Assembly (NCBI GenBank): GCA_017404125.1
Contig: JAFRCZ010000194.1
Span: forward strand, 1 to 13,059
Direction of reading: 5' to 3'
Length of the DNA: 13,059 bases
From: Methanobrevibacter sp.
GTDB lineage: Archaea; Methanobacteriota; Methanobacteria; Methanobacteriales; Methanobacteriaceae
The stretch's first letter is position 1, and every line of letters begins with the position of its first letter. Below, piece by piece: positions 1 through 6,923 of the stretch. The position numbers and the translations under genes are program-made. The notes below the pieces were generated by a model that saw only the letters and a program-made list of their open reading frames with translations, searched no databases and was not told where the DNA came from.

Positions 1-2
1 AG

Positions 3-458
3 ATGCTTGGTGAAATTGAACTTAAAAAACTTTTTCCAGACTTTGAAGATTTGGTTCAGCCATCTGGAATTGATCTGGAATTGGATGAAATTTTCATTCA
101 GAAATCAGAGGGGTCATTGATTGACAATGAGAAAAACCTTCCAGAGATTGAATCGTTGGAAGGGCCTATTTATACTTTAAAGCCCCATACAGCTTATTTG
201 GCTTCCATAAAGCGAAAAGTGAAGATTCCTAAAGGATATACCATGCTCTATTTGCCAAGGTCCACTTTGCTTAGGTCTTTTATTTCTGTTCAAACAGCTG
301 TAGGGGATCCTGGATTCTATGGAACATTGATGTTTATGATCTATAATCATGGAGAATTTGATTATAAGATCAAGTCAGGAGACAGAATTGCTCAGGCAGT
401 TGTATTTCCAGTAGAAGGTTCTGGCGAGTATAACGGCAGTTATCAGGAAGAGGAATGA
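3..458 (+). CDS. dut: dUTP diphosphatase of the dCTP deaminase/dUTPase superfamily
   Basis: Predicted to hydrolyse dUTP to dUMP and pyrophosphate in the cytosol, supplying dUMP for thymidylate synthesis and keeping uracil out of DNA. The 151-residue product shows the superfamily motifs in order: PSGIDLEL (20-27), PRSTLLRSF (85-93), GDPGFYG (101-107) and GDRIAQAVV (126-134), followed by a C-terminal YNGSYQ as in Dcd-type proteins. Asp102 aligns with the water-activating Asp of dUTPases. The position that holds the deaminase Glu in Dcd (in the LEL of DAGWEGxITLEL) is Met112 here, so deamination of dCTP is unlikely. The length is close to stand-alone archaeal dUTPases and shorter than bifunctional Dcd-Dut (about 200 residues). 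Only two bases precede the ATG, so a slightly earlier start cannot be excluded. A T-rich stretch follows the stop. The family is secure; the dUTPase-only call is an inference from motif alignment by eye. Confidence 0.85.
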   Translation: MLGEIELKKLFPDFEDLVQPSGIDLELDEIFIQKSEGSLIDNEKNLPEIESLEGPIYTLKPHTAYLASIKRKVKIPKGYTMLYLPRSTLLRSFISVQTAVGDPGFYGTLMFMIYNHGEFDYKIKSGDRIAQAVVFPVEGSGEYNGSYQEEE

Positions 459-460
459 TT

Positions 461-540
461 TTTTTATTTTTCAATATTTTTTATTTTTTCTTCTTTTATA
501 TTTCTTTAATTTTCCTTCATATCCTTTGCTTTCTTTTTTT
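461..540 (+). terminator. T-rich terminator after dut
   Basis: Immediately after the dut stop codon the plus strand is almost pure T with scattered A and C, including several runs of 5 to 9 T. There is no convincing hairpin. Such oligo-T stretches are the usual euryarchaeal termination signal. Confidence 0.55.
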
Positions 541-550
541 TAAAAATTAA

Positions 551-643
551 TTATAAAGAATAGTTTTATATATTTTATCTTTAAATATTATAATAGTAAC
601 TTATTTTAAAGAATAATTTATTTACTTTTAAATCTTATAATAG
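551..643 (+). promoter_or_regulatory. hisG promoter region with an imperfect tandem duplication
   Basis: A TATA-box-like TTTTATATATTTTA lies at 564-577 behind a purine-rich AAAGAATAG that could act as BRE. The region is also an imperfect tandem duplication: TTTAAATNTTATAATAG occurs at 580-596 and 627-643 with one mismatch in 17, and the preceding AAAGAATA element is likewise repeated (around 555 and 608). The repeat distance is 47 bases at the 3' motif. The best TATA box is about 110 bases before the ATG, so the second copy, nearer the gene, may carry an alternative promoter. Confidence 0.4.
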
Positions 644-679
644 ATTTTTCATATACTTTTAATTAATTTGGTAGATATT

Positions 680-1666
680 ATGGTAGAAATAACAATTGGA
701 TTGCCTAAAGGCAGTTTAAACAATGTAAATAGAGGAAATACTCATCAATTATTTGTAGATGCAGGTTATGAAGTAAGAGGATATGAGCCTGGAAACGAAT
801 CCTATGAAATAAACATTCTCAATGATGAAGAGATAAGCGCTTTCTTAACCCGTCCTCAAAGTACTCCAGTGGAATTGAACAGAGGTATGGTGGACATAGC
901 TATTGTCGGCGAAGACTGGGTTTTGGAAGAGTCTGTCTTAAGCGATAATGATATAGTTAAAATTGGAGACTTGAATTATGGTCAAACCCGTTTGATTGTA
1001 GCTGTCCCTAAGGAATCCCCTTATGATGACTTATCCGAATTCTTCAGAGCAAATAAGGACAGGGAAACTCCAATCTTATGCTTTACAGAATATCCTAATT
1101 TAACAAGAAAGCACATTATGGAAAATGAGGCATATAAGGAAATCTATGGAGATGCAAGCCCATACGTTCAAGTAAGAGGACTAAGGGATGGAGACAATAA
1201 GAAGGTTCAGGTAATCAACTCTGACGGTGCTACTGAAGTATACATTGCTAAAGGTGCAGACTTGATTGTAGACAATACCCAAACAGGAAGTAGCTTAAGA
1301 AAAGCGGGATTGAAAGAGCTTGAAACCATATTGCATTCTTCAGCGGGATTATATGCTGGAATCAGCTGTGACGATGAAAAGATGGCAAAGGCAAAAATGA
1401 TCTATGAGCAATTGTTAGGTGCTGTAACTGCAAGAAAATACTTTGATGTAAAGTTCAATATAGCAAACGATTCAATTGAAAAGGTTTCAAATTATTTGGT
1501 TGAAAATAAGTTCTGTAGTGCAGAGCCAACAGTTAATCAAGGTTCCAGCTTTTCACAAATCAATGTTTTAATTCCTAAAGAGCATTTTCCTGAAATGTTA
1601 GATGGAATAAAGGCATTAGGTGCTTCTTCTGTAATTAGAAGCGATGTAAAACAGTATGTGATTTAA
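680..1666 (+). CDS. hisG: ATP phosphoribosyltransferase, long form
   Basis: First step of histidine biosynthesis: condenses ATP and PRPP to phosphoribosyl-ATP in the cytosol. The 328-residue product begins with LPKGSL (8-13), then has [12 protein letters not shown] (58-69), [12 protein letters not shown] (72-83), YPNLTR (138-143) and the PRPP loop [11 protein letters not shown] (197-207) with conserved Asp, Thr-Gly and Leu. A C-terminal regulatory domain (about 245-324, with PTVNQG and ending [17 protein letters not shown]) marks the long, self-contained HisG that needs no HisZ and is usually feedback-inhibited by histidine. The LPKGSL and VDNTxTG variants, plus a longer segment between YPNLTR and GATEVY, differ from the classic PKGRL/DIVxTG form and place it in a divergent HisG subgroup. 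I chose the ATG at 680; an in-frame TTG at 668 would add four residues but lacks a ribosome site. No other his genes are in view, and a hairpin terminator follows. Confidence 0.88.
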   Translation: MVEITIGLPKGSLNNVNRGNTHQLFVDAGYEVRGYEPGNESYEINILNDEEISAFLTRPQSTPVELNRGMVDIAIVGEDWVLEESVLSDNDIVKIGDLNYGQTRLIVAVPKESPYDDLSEFFRANKDRETPILCFTEYPNLTRKHIMENEAYKEIYGDASPYVQVRGLRDGDNKKVQVINSDGATEVYIAKGADLIVDNTQTGSSLRKAGLKELETILHSSAGLYAGISCDDEKMAKAKMIYEQLLGAVTARKYFDVKFNIANDSIEKVSNYLVENKFCSAEPTVNQGSSFSQINVLIPKEHFPEMLDGIKALGASSVIRSDVKQYVI

Positions 1667-1703
1667 GTTTATTGTTTAATTTATGTACTGAAGATGTAAT
1701 TTA

Positions 1704-1752
1704 ATTGTTTTGGTTTTAATTTCCAAAACAATCTTTTTTTATTCTTTTTTTC
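1704..1752 (+). terminator. Hairpin plus T-tract terminator after hisG
   Basis: ATTGTTTTGG (1704-1713) and CCAAAACAAT (1723-1732) form a perfect 10-base-pair stem with a 9-base loop. One C follows, then seven T and a further T-rich stretch. This is the layout of a bacterial-type intrinsic terminator, found here in an archaeal setting 37 bases after the hisG stop. Confidence 0.7.
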
Positions 1753-1800
1753 TTTTTATTTTTTCAAATTTCTATTTTTTTCCTATTTAAGTCATAGTTT

Positions 1801-1985
1801 ATCATTATAAATTAAGAATTTTCCATGAAAAACATGATATTTTAATATATTTTATAATGATTTTTAATGAAAAAACAATATCTTTTTATATAATAATGTA
1901 TAAATCACTAAATAATAATGTAAAATTATGATAAATCATTATAATTTATTTGAATTTATCATTATGATTTTTAATTTATAATGAT
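1801..1985. promoter_or_regulatory. Cluster of ATCATTATAA operator-like sites upstream of the CBS regulator
   Basis: The 402 bases between hisG and the regulator hold no gene. After the hisG terminator they contain repeated copies of one 10-mer in both orientations: ATCATTATAA at 1801-1810 and 1935-1944, its reverse complement TTATAATGAT at 1852-1861 and 1976-1985, and a one-mismatch copy ATCATTATGA at 1958-1967. The copies at 1801-1815 and 1971-1985 match as a 15-base inverted repeat. A half-site TTATGAT (1926-1932) precedes the 1935 copy to give an imperfect palindrome. A separate short palindrome GTTAAATTAAC lies at 2002-2012. This looks like an operator array, possibly for autoregulation by the HTH protein encoded just downstream. 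AT-rich DNA makes chance matches more likely than usual, but four exact 10-mers containing the C or G in 185 bases is notable. Confidence 0.5.
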
Positions 1986-2040
1986 ATTTTTCAATTTGAC
2001 GGTTAAATTAACTGAATTAAGTGTTTTTAAAATGAAAATA

Positions 2041-2062
2041 CTTATATTTTTACTTTTTGGTG
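2041..2062 (+). promoter_or_regulatory. TATA-like box and ribosome site deciding the start of the CBS regulator gene
   Basis: CTTATATTTTTA (2041-2052) resembles a TATA box. GGTG at 2059-2062 is a Shine-Dalgarno match six bases before the ATG at 2069. It overlaps the in-frame TTG (2057) and GTG (2060), so those are not the starts. The TATA-like element is too close to the gene for a leader that includes the ribosome site, so the true TATA box may lie further upstream. Confidence 0.4.
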
Positions 2063-2068
2063 TCTAAA

Positions 2069-2992
2069 ATGTTAACTTCTGTTCAAAAGGAAATTTTACA
2101 GACTTTAATTAATTTGTATCAAAACTCTGATGGCAAGTCCATTAAAGGGGAAGACATTGCTGAAGTGATGAATAGGAACCCTGGAACTATCAGAAATCAG
2201 ATGCAATCCCTTAGGAGCTTAAGTCTTGTAAAGGGAGTGCCAGGACCTCGTGGTGGCTATAAGCCTACTATTGAAGCATATCACACCTTAAATATTTCTG
2301 TTACTGACAGCAATGCTACAGTTCCTGTCTATAAGGACAGTAAAAAATTAGAGGATGTTTCAGTAGCTAAGATTGAATTTACAAGTGTGCCACACCCTGG
2401 TGAATGTGAAGCTGTCATAAAGGTTTTGGGAAGCATTAAAGATCTTCACTTGGGAGACATTATCCGTGTAGGCCCTACCCCTGTCAATAATCTTGGTATT
2501 ATTGGTGAAATCGTAGGAAGGGATGATATGGATAATATCTTGCTTTTGGATATCAGTACAATCAGAAGCATTCCTAAAAACTCTGTTTATGATATAGCTA
2601 CATTGGATTTGATTTATCTAAAGCCTGGAGATTCAATCAAGGATGCTGCATGCTTGCTTTCAAGCAACAATATTGATGGGGCTCCTGTAATTACTGAGGG
2701 CGTAGCTATTGGTATGGTTTCATTGGTGGATATTGTAAAGGCATTGGCTGAAGGAAAGGAAAATGAAGACGTTAGGGATATAATGTCTAAAAGACTGTTC
2801 TTCATTGACAAGGATACTAAGATAGCCACTGCCGTTTATAAGATGTATAAGTTCGGCATAAGCAGATTGATTGTAGTTGATGATGACTATACTCCAATCG
2901 GTGTAGTTACCCGTACTGACTTGATTGAAACAATTACCAATCTTAAGAATTTCCCATTATTGAATGATAATGATTTAGAAGATGAAATTTAG
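2069..2992 (+). CDS. Transcriptional regulator with N-terminal HTH and C-terminal CBS-domain pair
   Basis: A 307-residue protein of the archaeal 'HTH plus CBS' type. Residues 1-70 form a winged helix (recognition helix around NPGTIRNQMQSLRSL, 37-51; wing GPRGGYKPT, 59-67). Residues 85-170 are an uncharacterised beta-rich middle domain. CBS1 is about 183-229 (LIYLKPGDSIKDAACLLSSN, then GAPVITEGVAIGMVSLVDIV) and CBS2 about 237-290 (DIMSKRLFFIDKDTKIATAV, then SRLIVVDDDYTPIGVVTRTDL). CBS pairs commonly bind adenine nucleotides or S-adenosylmethionine, so it may read energy or cofactor state and control DNA binding; ligand and targets cannot be told from sequence. The gene stands alone, preceded by an array of inverted motifs that could be its own operators. 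The ATG at 2069 is chosen over in-frame TTG/GTG because GGTG sits just before it. The last codons and stop are duplicated out of frame just downstream. Confidence 0.85.
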   Translation: MLTSVQKEILQTLINLYQNSDGKSIKGEDIAEVMNRNPGTIRNQMQSLRSLSLVKGVPGPRGGYKPTIEAYHTLNISVTDSNATVPVYKDSKKLEDVSVAKIEFTSVPHPGECEAVIKVLGSIKDLHLGDIIRVGPTPVNNLGIIGEIVGRDDMDNILLLDISTIRSIPKNSVYDIATLDLIYLKPGDSIKDAACLLSSNNIDGAPVITEGVAIGMVSLVDIVKALAEGKENEDVRDIMSKRLFFIDKDTKIATAVYKMYKFGISRLIVVDDDYTPIGVVTRTDLIETITNLKNFPLLNDNDLEDEI

Positions 2993-3036
2993 GTTCATTG
3001 AATGAAACGACTTTGAAGATGAAATCTAATTTCATT
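2978..3036 (+). repeat. Tandem duplication of the regulator gene's 3' end
   Basis: The 22 bases at 2978-2999, which include the last codons and the TAG stop, recur at 3015-3036 with three mismatches. The second copy sits in DNA that would read D-F-E-D-E-I-stop, against D-L-E-D-E-I-stop in the gene. The shift is 37 bases, so the copy is out of frame and untranslated. Confidence 0.6.
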
Positions 3037-3049
3037 TAATTAATTTTTT
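3019..3049 (+). terminator. Hairpin plus T-run after the CBS regulator
   Basis: ATGAAAT (3019-3025) pairs with ATTTCAT (3029-3035) around a 3-base loop, and a TTTTTT run follows at 3044-3049 with more T-rich sequence beyond. It is probably a terminator; the stem is weak and AT-rich. Confidence 0.45.
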
Positions 3050-3132
3050 CTTCTAATTTTTATTTATTAGATTATTTTAGGTCTTTTTGCCTATTTTTCT
3101 TATTTTTCATTTTTTTTAATATTTAAATACTA

Positions 3133-3146
3133 TTTTTTATAAATTA
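3133..3146 (+). promoter_or_regulatory. Probable TATA box of the deoxyhypusine synthase gene
   Basis: TTTTTTATAAATTA lies 33 to 46 bases before the chosen ATG (3179). That would put transcription initiation about 10 to 20 bases before the start codon. It is judged by eye within very AT-rich DNA. Confidence 0.35.
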
Positions 3147-3178
3147 TTATTTAGAATTATATTTTGAGTTTGGATTGT

Positions 3179-4114
3179 ATGAAGGTTAATCAATTAAAAT
3201 TAAAAAAGGACATGACTGTTAGTGAATTGATGGAACAGTATGATAAGTCAGGTGTTTTAGGAGCTGGAAGAGTAGCGAGAGCTTCCAATTTGCTTGTGGA
3301 TATGATTAATGATGAGGATATGGACATATTCATGAGTTTGGGAGGTCCTTTGATTCCAGGTGGAATGCGTAATATTGTAGCTGATTTAATCAGAGAGAAA
3401 AGGATTAAGGTTTTAATTACAAGCGGAGCTAATATTACTCATGATCTTCTTGAAGCTTTTGGAGGCAGGCATTATAGGGATCTCGGAACCAATGATGAAG
3501 AGCTTAATGATGCAGGAATCGGCAGAATTGCTGATGTTTACACTCAAGGAGAGGACTTTGAAGTATTTGAAAGTGAAATTATCAAAATATTTGAAGTTAT
3601 CAGCAAAAAATTGGATAACGATGAAGACAATGGCATTATTTCAATTCAAAGACTATTAAAGGAAGTTGGCTTATTGATTGATGATGATAATTCAATTTTA
3701 AGACAGGCTGCTCTAAATGATGTTTCCATTTTTGCTCCAGGACTCATTGACAGCATGTTTGGTCTTCAATTATGGATGTTTACTCAAGACCACACTCTTG
3801 TAGTGGATGCAGTTGGAGACATGCATTACTTATCTGATCTTGTTTTCGAATCAGAAAAGATTGGTGCTATCATGTTAGGTGGAGGTCTTCCAAAACATTA
3901 TACCCTTGCTTCAAACCTTTTAAAGGGAGGAATAGATGCAGGTCTTCAAATAACTATGGACAGGCCTGAAACCGGTAGTTTAAGCGGTGCTCCTTTAGAG
4001 GAAGCAAAATCATGGTCCAAGGCAAAGCATGGTTCCAATTTAGTAACTGTCATTGGTGATGTGACAATTATTTTCCCATTGATAGTAGCGGATGCTTTAA
4101 ATAGAATTGATTAA
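3179..4114 (+). CDS. dys: Deoxyhypusine synthase
   Basis: NAD-dependent enzyme that moves the aminobutyl group of spermidine to a lysine of initiation factor aIF5A, the first step of hypusine formation; cytosolic. The 311-residue product follows the family end to end: FMSLGGPLIPGGMRNIVADL in the N-terminal part, VLITSGANITHDLLEAFGG, RIADVYTQGEDFEVFE, then SIFAPGLIDSMFGLQLW, and the active-site segment LGGGLPKHYTLASNLLKGG with the catalytic lysine at Lys239, followed by GSLSGAPLEEAKSWSKAKHG. The usual TDG in the spermidine/NAD region reads IDS here; I cannot say whether this affects activity, since archaeal members vary. The start is taken at the ATG (3179) because the family's N-terminus fits it; an in-frame TTG at 3164 would add five residues. 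It is monocistronic, with a T-rich terminator after it, and convergent with the pyrF operon. Confidence 0.93.
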   Translation: MKVNQLKLKKDMTVSELMEQYDKSGVLGAGRVARASNLLVDMINDEDMDIFMSLGGPLIPGGMRNIVADLIREKRIKVLITSGANITHDLLEAFGGRHYRDLGTNDEELNDAGIGRIADVYTQGEDFEVFESEIIKIFEVISKKLDNDEDNGIISIQRLLKEVGLLIDDDNSILRQAALNDVSIFAPGLIDSMFGLQLWMFTQDHTLVVDAVGDMHYLSDLVFESEKIGAIMLGGGLPKHYTLASNLLKGGIDAGLQITMDRPETGSLSGAPLEEAKSWSKAKHGSNLVTVIGDVTIIFPLIVADALNRID

Positions 4115-4130
4115 GTTATGGTGAATACTT

Positions 4131-4206
4131 AATCTTTCTTTTTATTTTACTTTACTTCAATTTATTTTTCTTTTTTTACTATTTTTTACTTATTTTTACT
4201 TTTTTA
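4131..4206 (+). terminator. T-rich terminator after dys
   Basis: The short gap between the convergent dys and membrane-protein genes is T-rich on the plus strand, with repeated TTTTTACT-like units. It can end dys transcription. Read from the minus strand it is A-rich, so it offers no T-tract to the opposing pyrF operon. Confidence 0.5.
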
Positions 4207-4743
4207 TAAGATATATCTTTCGAACAAAACTCTTGCTATTTCATAAGCTATTTCAAAGCATAAGAAATAGATAAAGCTCCAAATATTCAATAAACCTATC
4301 AAAACAAGCAATAGAATAACTACTTTTAATGCAAACCTATAGTCAAAGAAATATTCAAGGAATTTGCTTTTAGCATAGATTTTCTCATTATCGTTTCCTA
4401 ACTCATCGATAATGGCTCCTATCATACAAATAATAATTGTGATAATTGACAAAAATGTGAAAGCTTGCAATCCAAGAATTATGAATGCAATGATGAATGA
4501 AGCCATTGTGGCAATATGATGGATTCCATCCACTTTCAAAGCTAAAATGTTTCCTATAAGAATTGCTATGAAAATGCAAGCTGCATCCAAATCGATTGAG
4601 CATGCATATGCTGTAAACAATCCGCAGACTATTCCAAGTACAATAGCCATTGCCTTATTTGACTTTTCATCATATTCATCATCTGAAAGCTTCATAAATA
4701 AGCCAGAGAAGAAATAGGATAATGCTAAAGAGATATTAAACAA
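4204..4743 (-). CDS. Unrecognised polytopic membrane protein downstream of pyrF
   Basis: I do not recognise a family. The 179-residue product is strongly hydrophobic with about six membrane segments (31-48, 53-70, 76-94, 96-112, 137-153, 155-170). It has an acidic loop after residue 18 (KLSDDEYDEKSNK) and a charged hydrophilic loop at about 113-130 (DELGNDNEKIYAKSKFLE). Short motifs that might be conserved are KVDGIHH (70-76) and EYFFDYRFALK (130-140). It starts with TTG: the ribosome site AAGGTG (4754 to 4749 on the minus strand) lies five bases before it, and no nearby ATG fits as well. The start is 19 bases after the pyrF stop, so the two genes are very likely co-transcribed, with pyrF first. 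Linkage to pyrimidine synthesis may be incidental. No function is proposed. Confidence 0.75.
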   Translation of the reverse strand: MFNISLALSYFFSGLFMKLSDDEYDEKSNKAMAIVLGIVCGLFTAYACSIDLDAACIFIAILIGNILALKVDGIHHIATMASFIIAFIILGLQAFTFLSIITIIICMIGAIIDELGNDNEKIYAKSKFLEYFFDYRFALKVVILLLVLIGLLNIWSFIYFLCFEIAYEIARVLFERYIL

Positions 4744-4748
4744 AATTA

Positions 4749-4754
4749 CACCTT
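4749..4754 (-). promoter_or_regulatory. Ribosome binding site that supports a TTG start
   Basis: On the minus strand AAGGTG is followed by five bases and then TTG (4743-4741). The match to the archaeal anti-Shine-Dalgarno sequence and the good spacing support translation of the membrane protein from TTG. Confidence 0.65.
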
Positions 4755-4762
4755 ATGATAGC

Positions 4763-5440
<678 letters not shown>

Positions 5441-5486
5441 CTATTATTAGTTTGTATTTAATTTGTTTTAATTGTTTTTGTTGTAA

Positions 5487-5503
5487 ATATAAAAATATAA
5501 AAG
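5487..5503 (-). promoter_or_regulatory. Probable TATA box region of the pyrF operon
   Basis: Read on the minus strand this is a doubled TATA-like sequence (TTTTATATTTTTATAT). It lies about 80 to 90 bases before the pyrF ATG, within the 168-base divergent region. An exact transcription start cannot be read from sequence. Confidence 0.35.
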
Positions 5504-5511
5504 TATATTAA

Positions 5512-5533
5512 ACTAATTTTATAAAATATTAGT
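5512..5533 (+). promoter_or_regulatory. TATA box flanked by an ACTAAT/ATTAGT inverted repeat
   Basis: ACTAAT (5512-5517) and ATTAGT (5528-5533) flank the TATA-like TTTATAAAAT (5518-5527), about 50 bases before the GTG start of the glycerophosphotransferase gene. The geometry suits a repressor that blocks TBP, but the arms are short and AT-rich. Confidence 0.35.
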
Positions 5534-5566
5534 AAACATAATTAATTTTTATAAATTACTTCAATT

Positions 5567-5571
5567 GAGGT
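5567..5571 (+). promoter_or_regulatory. Ribosome binding site that supports a GTG start
   Basis: GAGGT lies seven bases before the GTG at 5579. No in-frame ATG is found nearby, so the GTG start is well supported. Confidence 0.6.
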
Positions 5572-5578
5572 TATTAAA

Positions 5579-6703
5579 GTGTACACAAAACATAAAATCT
5601 ATGCAACAATATTTAATATTCTTAGGAAACTTCCTCAAAAGAATAATAAAATAGCCCTCATAACAAATAAAAACCACTCATTTGAAGCTAATTTGGAATG
5701 TATTGCAAAGGAACTGGAAATTAGAAACAATGGTGGAAAGGATTATGAATATAATTTCATTCAAAAGGATGCATTGTCTTTAAGGAGTTTATATGACTTT
5801 GCAAGCTCAAAATACGTTTTTTTAGTAGATAATTTCTTCCCTCTTGCATTTATGAATGTGGATGGGATGAAATGGGTACAGCTATGGCATGGTACCGGTT
5901 TGTTCAAGAAATTTGGTTATGACCTTATAAATGATGATGACAAGAAGATTATGGAAATGTTTGCTCCTAAGATTGATTTAGTATCTGTGAGCAGTGAAAA
6001 TGTAATTGATATCTATGCCCGTAATTTCTTTGTGGATAAGTCAAAGGTCAAGCCATTAGGTGTTCCTCGCAATGATTTTTTCAATGAAGAGCACTTGTCA
6101 GATGATTATTTAAGCGATTTGAGAGAATCTTTTGAAAATGATTATCCTCAGCTTAAAGGCAAGAAATTGGTTCTTTATGCCCCTACCTTTAGGGAAGACC
6201 CTAAAAACAATGCTGTTTTTGATTACTTTGATATAGAGAAATTCATCAGTGAATTAGGTGAAGAATATGCCTTGGCTATTCGCTTGCACCCTAATTATAA
6301 AAACTTCTGTGATGAAGAGCACAATATTGATCTGGATGAATTAACAAGCAAATATAACATAATCAATTTTACAGGATTTAAGGATGAGCAAAAGCTTCTA
6401 TTGTTAGCGGACATATTAGTGGCTGACTATTCTTCAATTATGGTAGACTACACTATCTTGGAAAAACCGGCTATACTATTTGATTATGATTTAGAGGATT
6501 ATCTTTACAAGGAACGTGGTTTCTACTTTGATTATGAGGAAATGGTTCCAGGAAAGATAGTTTACAATATTGATGAACTGATAGAAGCAATCAGGGAAAA
6601 GGATTTCAGACTGGAAAAGATGGAAGAGTTCTTGAAATTGCAATTCGGTGAATTTAAACCTGATGCATCTAAACTTATTTTAGACTACATTTTAGAAGAT
6701 TAG
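5579..6703 (+). CDS. CDP-glycerol glycerophosphotransferase family protein (TagB/TagF-like)
   Basis: Predicted to transfer glycerol-phosphate (or a related polyol-phosphate) from a CDP-activated donor to a surface polymer or lipid-linked acceptor at the cytoplasmic membrane, as TagB/TagF do in wall teichoic acid synthesis. The 374-residue product has the family signatures: QLWHGTGLFKKFG (101-113) with His104, GVPRNDFF (161-168), LYAPTFR (199-205), RLHPN (235-239) with His237, and ADYSSIMVDY (282-291). His104 and His237 correspond to the two catalytic/donor-binding histidines of the family. There is no signal peptide or clear membrane helix, and no fused glycosyltransferase domain. GTG start. 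No other polymer-synthesis genes are adjacent, so acceptor and product are unknown; an archaeal teichoic-like or glycolipid head-group polymer is an inference. Confidence 0.85.
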   Translation: MYTKHKIYATIFNILRKLPQKNNKIALITNKNHSFEANLECIAKELEIRNNGGKDYEYNFIQKDALSLRSLYDFASSKYVFLVDNFFPLAFMNVDGMKWVQLWHGTGLFKKFGYDLINDDDKKIMEMFAPKIDLVSVSSENVIDIYARNFFVDKSKVKPLGVPRNDFFNEEHLSDDYLSDLRESFENDYPQLKGKKLVLYAPTFREDPKNNAVFDYFDIEKFISELGEEYALAIRLHPNYKNFCDEEHNIDLDELTSKYNIINFTGFKDEQKLLLLADILVADYSSIMVDYTILEKPAILFDYDLEDYLYKERGFYFDYEEMVPGKIVYNIDELIEAIREKDFRLEKMEEFLKLQFGEFKPDASKLILDYILED

Positions 6704-6819
6704 GTTAATTTATCTATTTAATATTTTCATCGATTATTTTTCTAATTTTAAAATACTATTTTTCATTAAATTTAACTTTATATTTTTTCAAATCAGTTAG
6801 ATAAACTTATTAATCTTTT

Positions 6820-6827
6820 TTTATATA
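6820..6827 (+). promoter_or_regulatory. TATA box of the ExbD-like/DUF2162/ExbB operon
   Basis: TTTATATA is the consensus archaeal TATA box. It lies about 97 bases before the first ATG (6924), implying a leader of roughly 70 bases. The rest of the 220-base gap (6704-6923) is plain AT-rich DNA with modest T-runs that may terminate the upstream gene. Confidence 0.5.
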
Positions 6828-6923
6828 TTATAGTATAGAAAAAATTTTTACATTTTTCTTTGCTTCTGTAAAAGTTTTTTTTACTTAATTATTATTCTTT
6901 TATTACTTTAAAGAAGGTTTTTT

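Noticed and set aside
668..679. TTG at 668 as hisG start
   Set aside because: The ATG at 680 fits the family N-terminus ([11 protein letters not shown]) and the TTG adds only four residues without a ribosome site.
2614..2829. Minus-strand open frame of 71 codons inside the CBS regulator gene
   Set aside because: It lies wholly within a well-supported gene, has no ribosome site and no recognisable protein features.
4131..4206. Shared bidirectional terminator between dys and the pyrF operon
   Set aside because: The T-runs are on the plus strand only; on the minus strand the same DNA is A-rich and has no hairpin.
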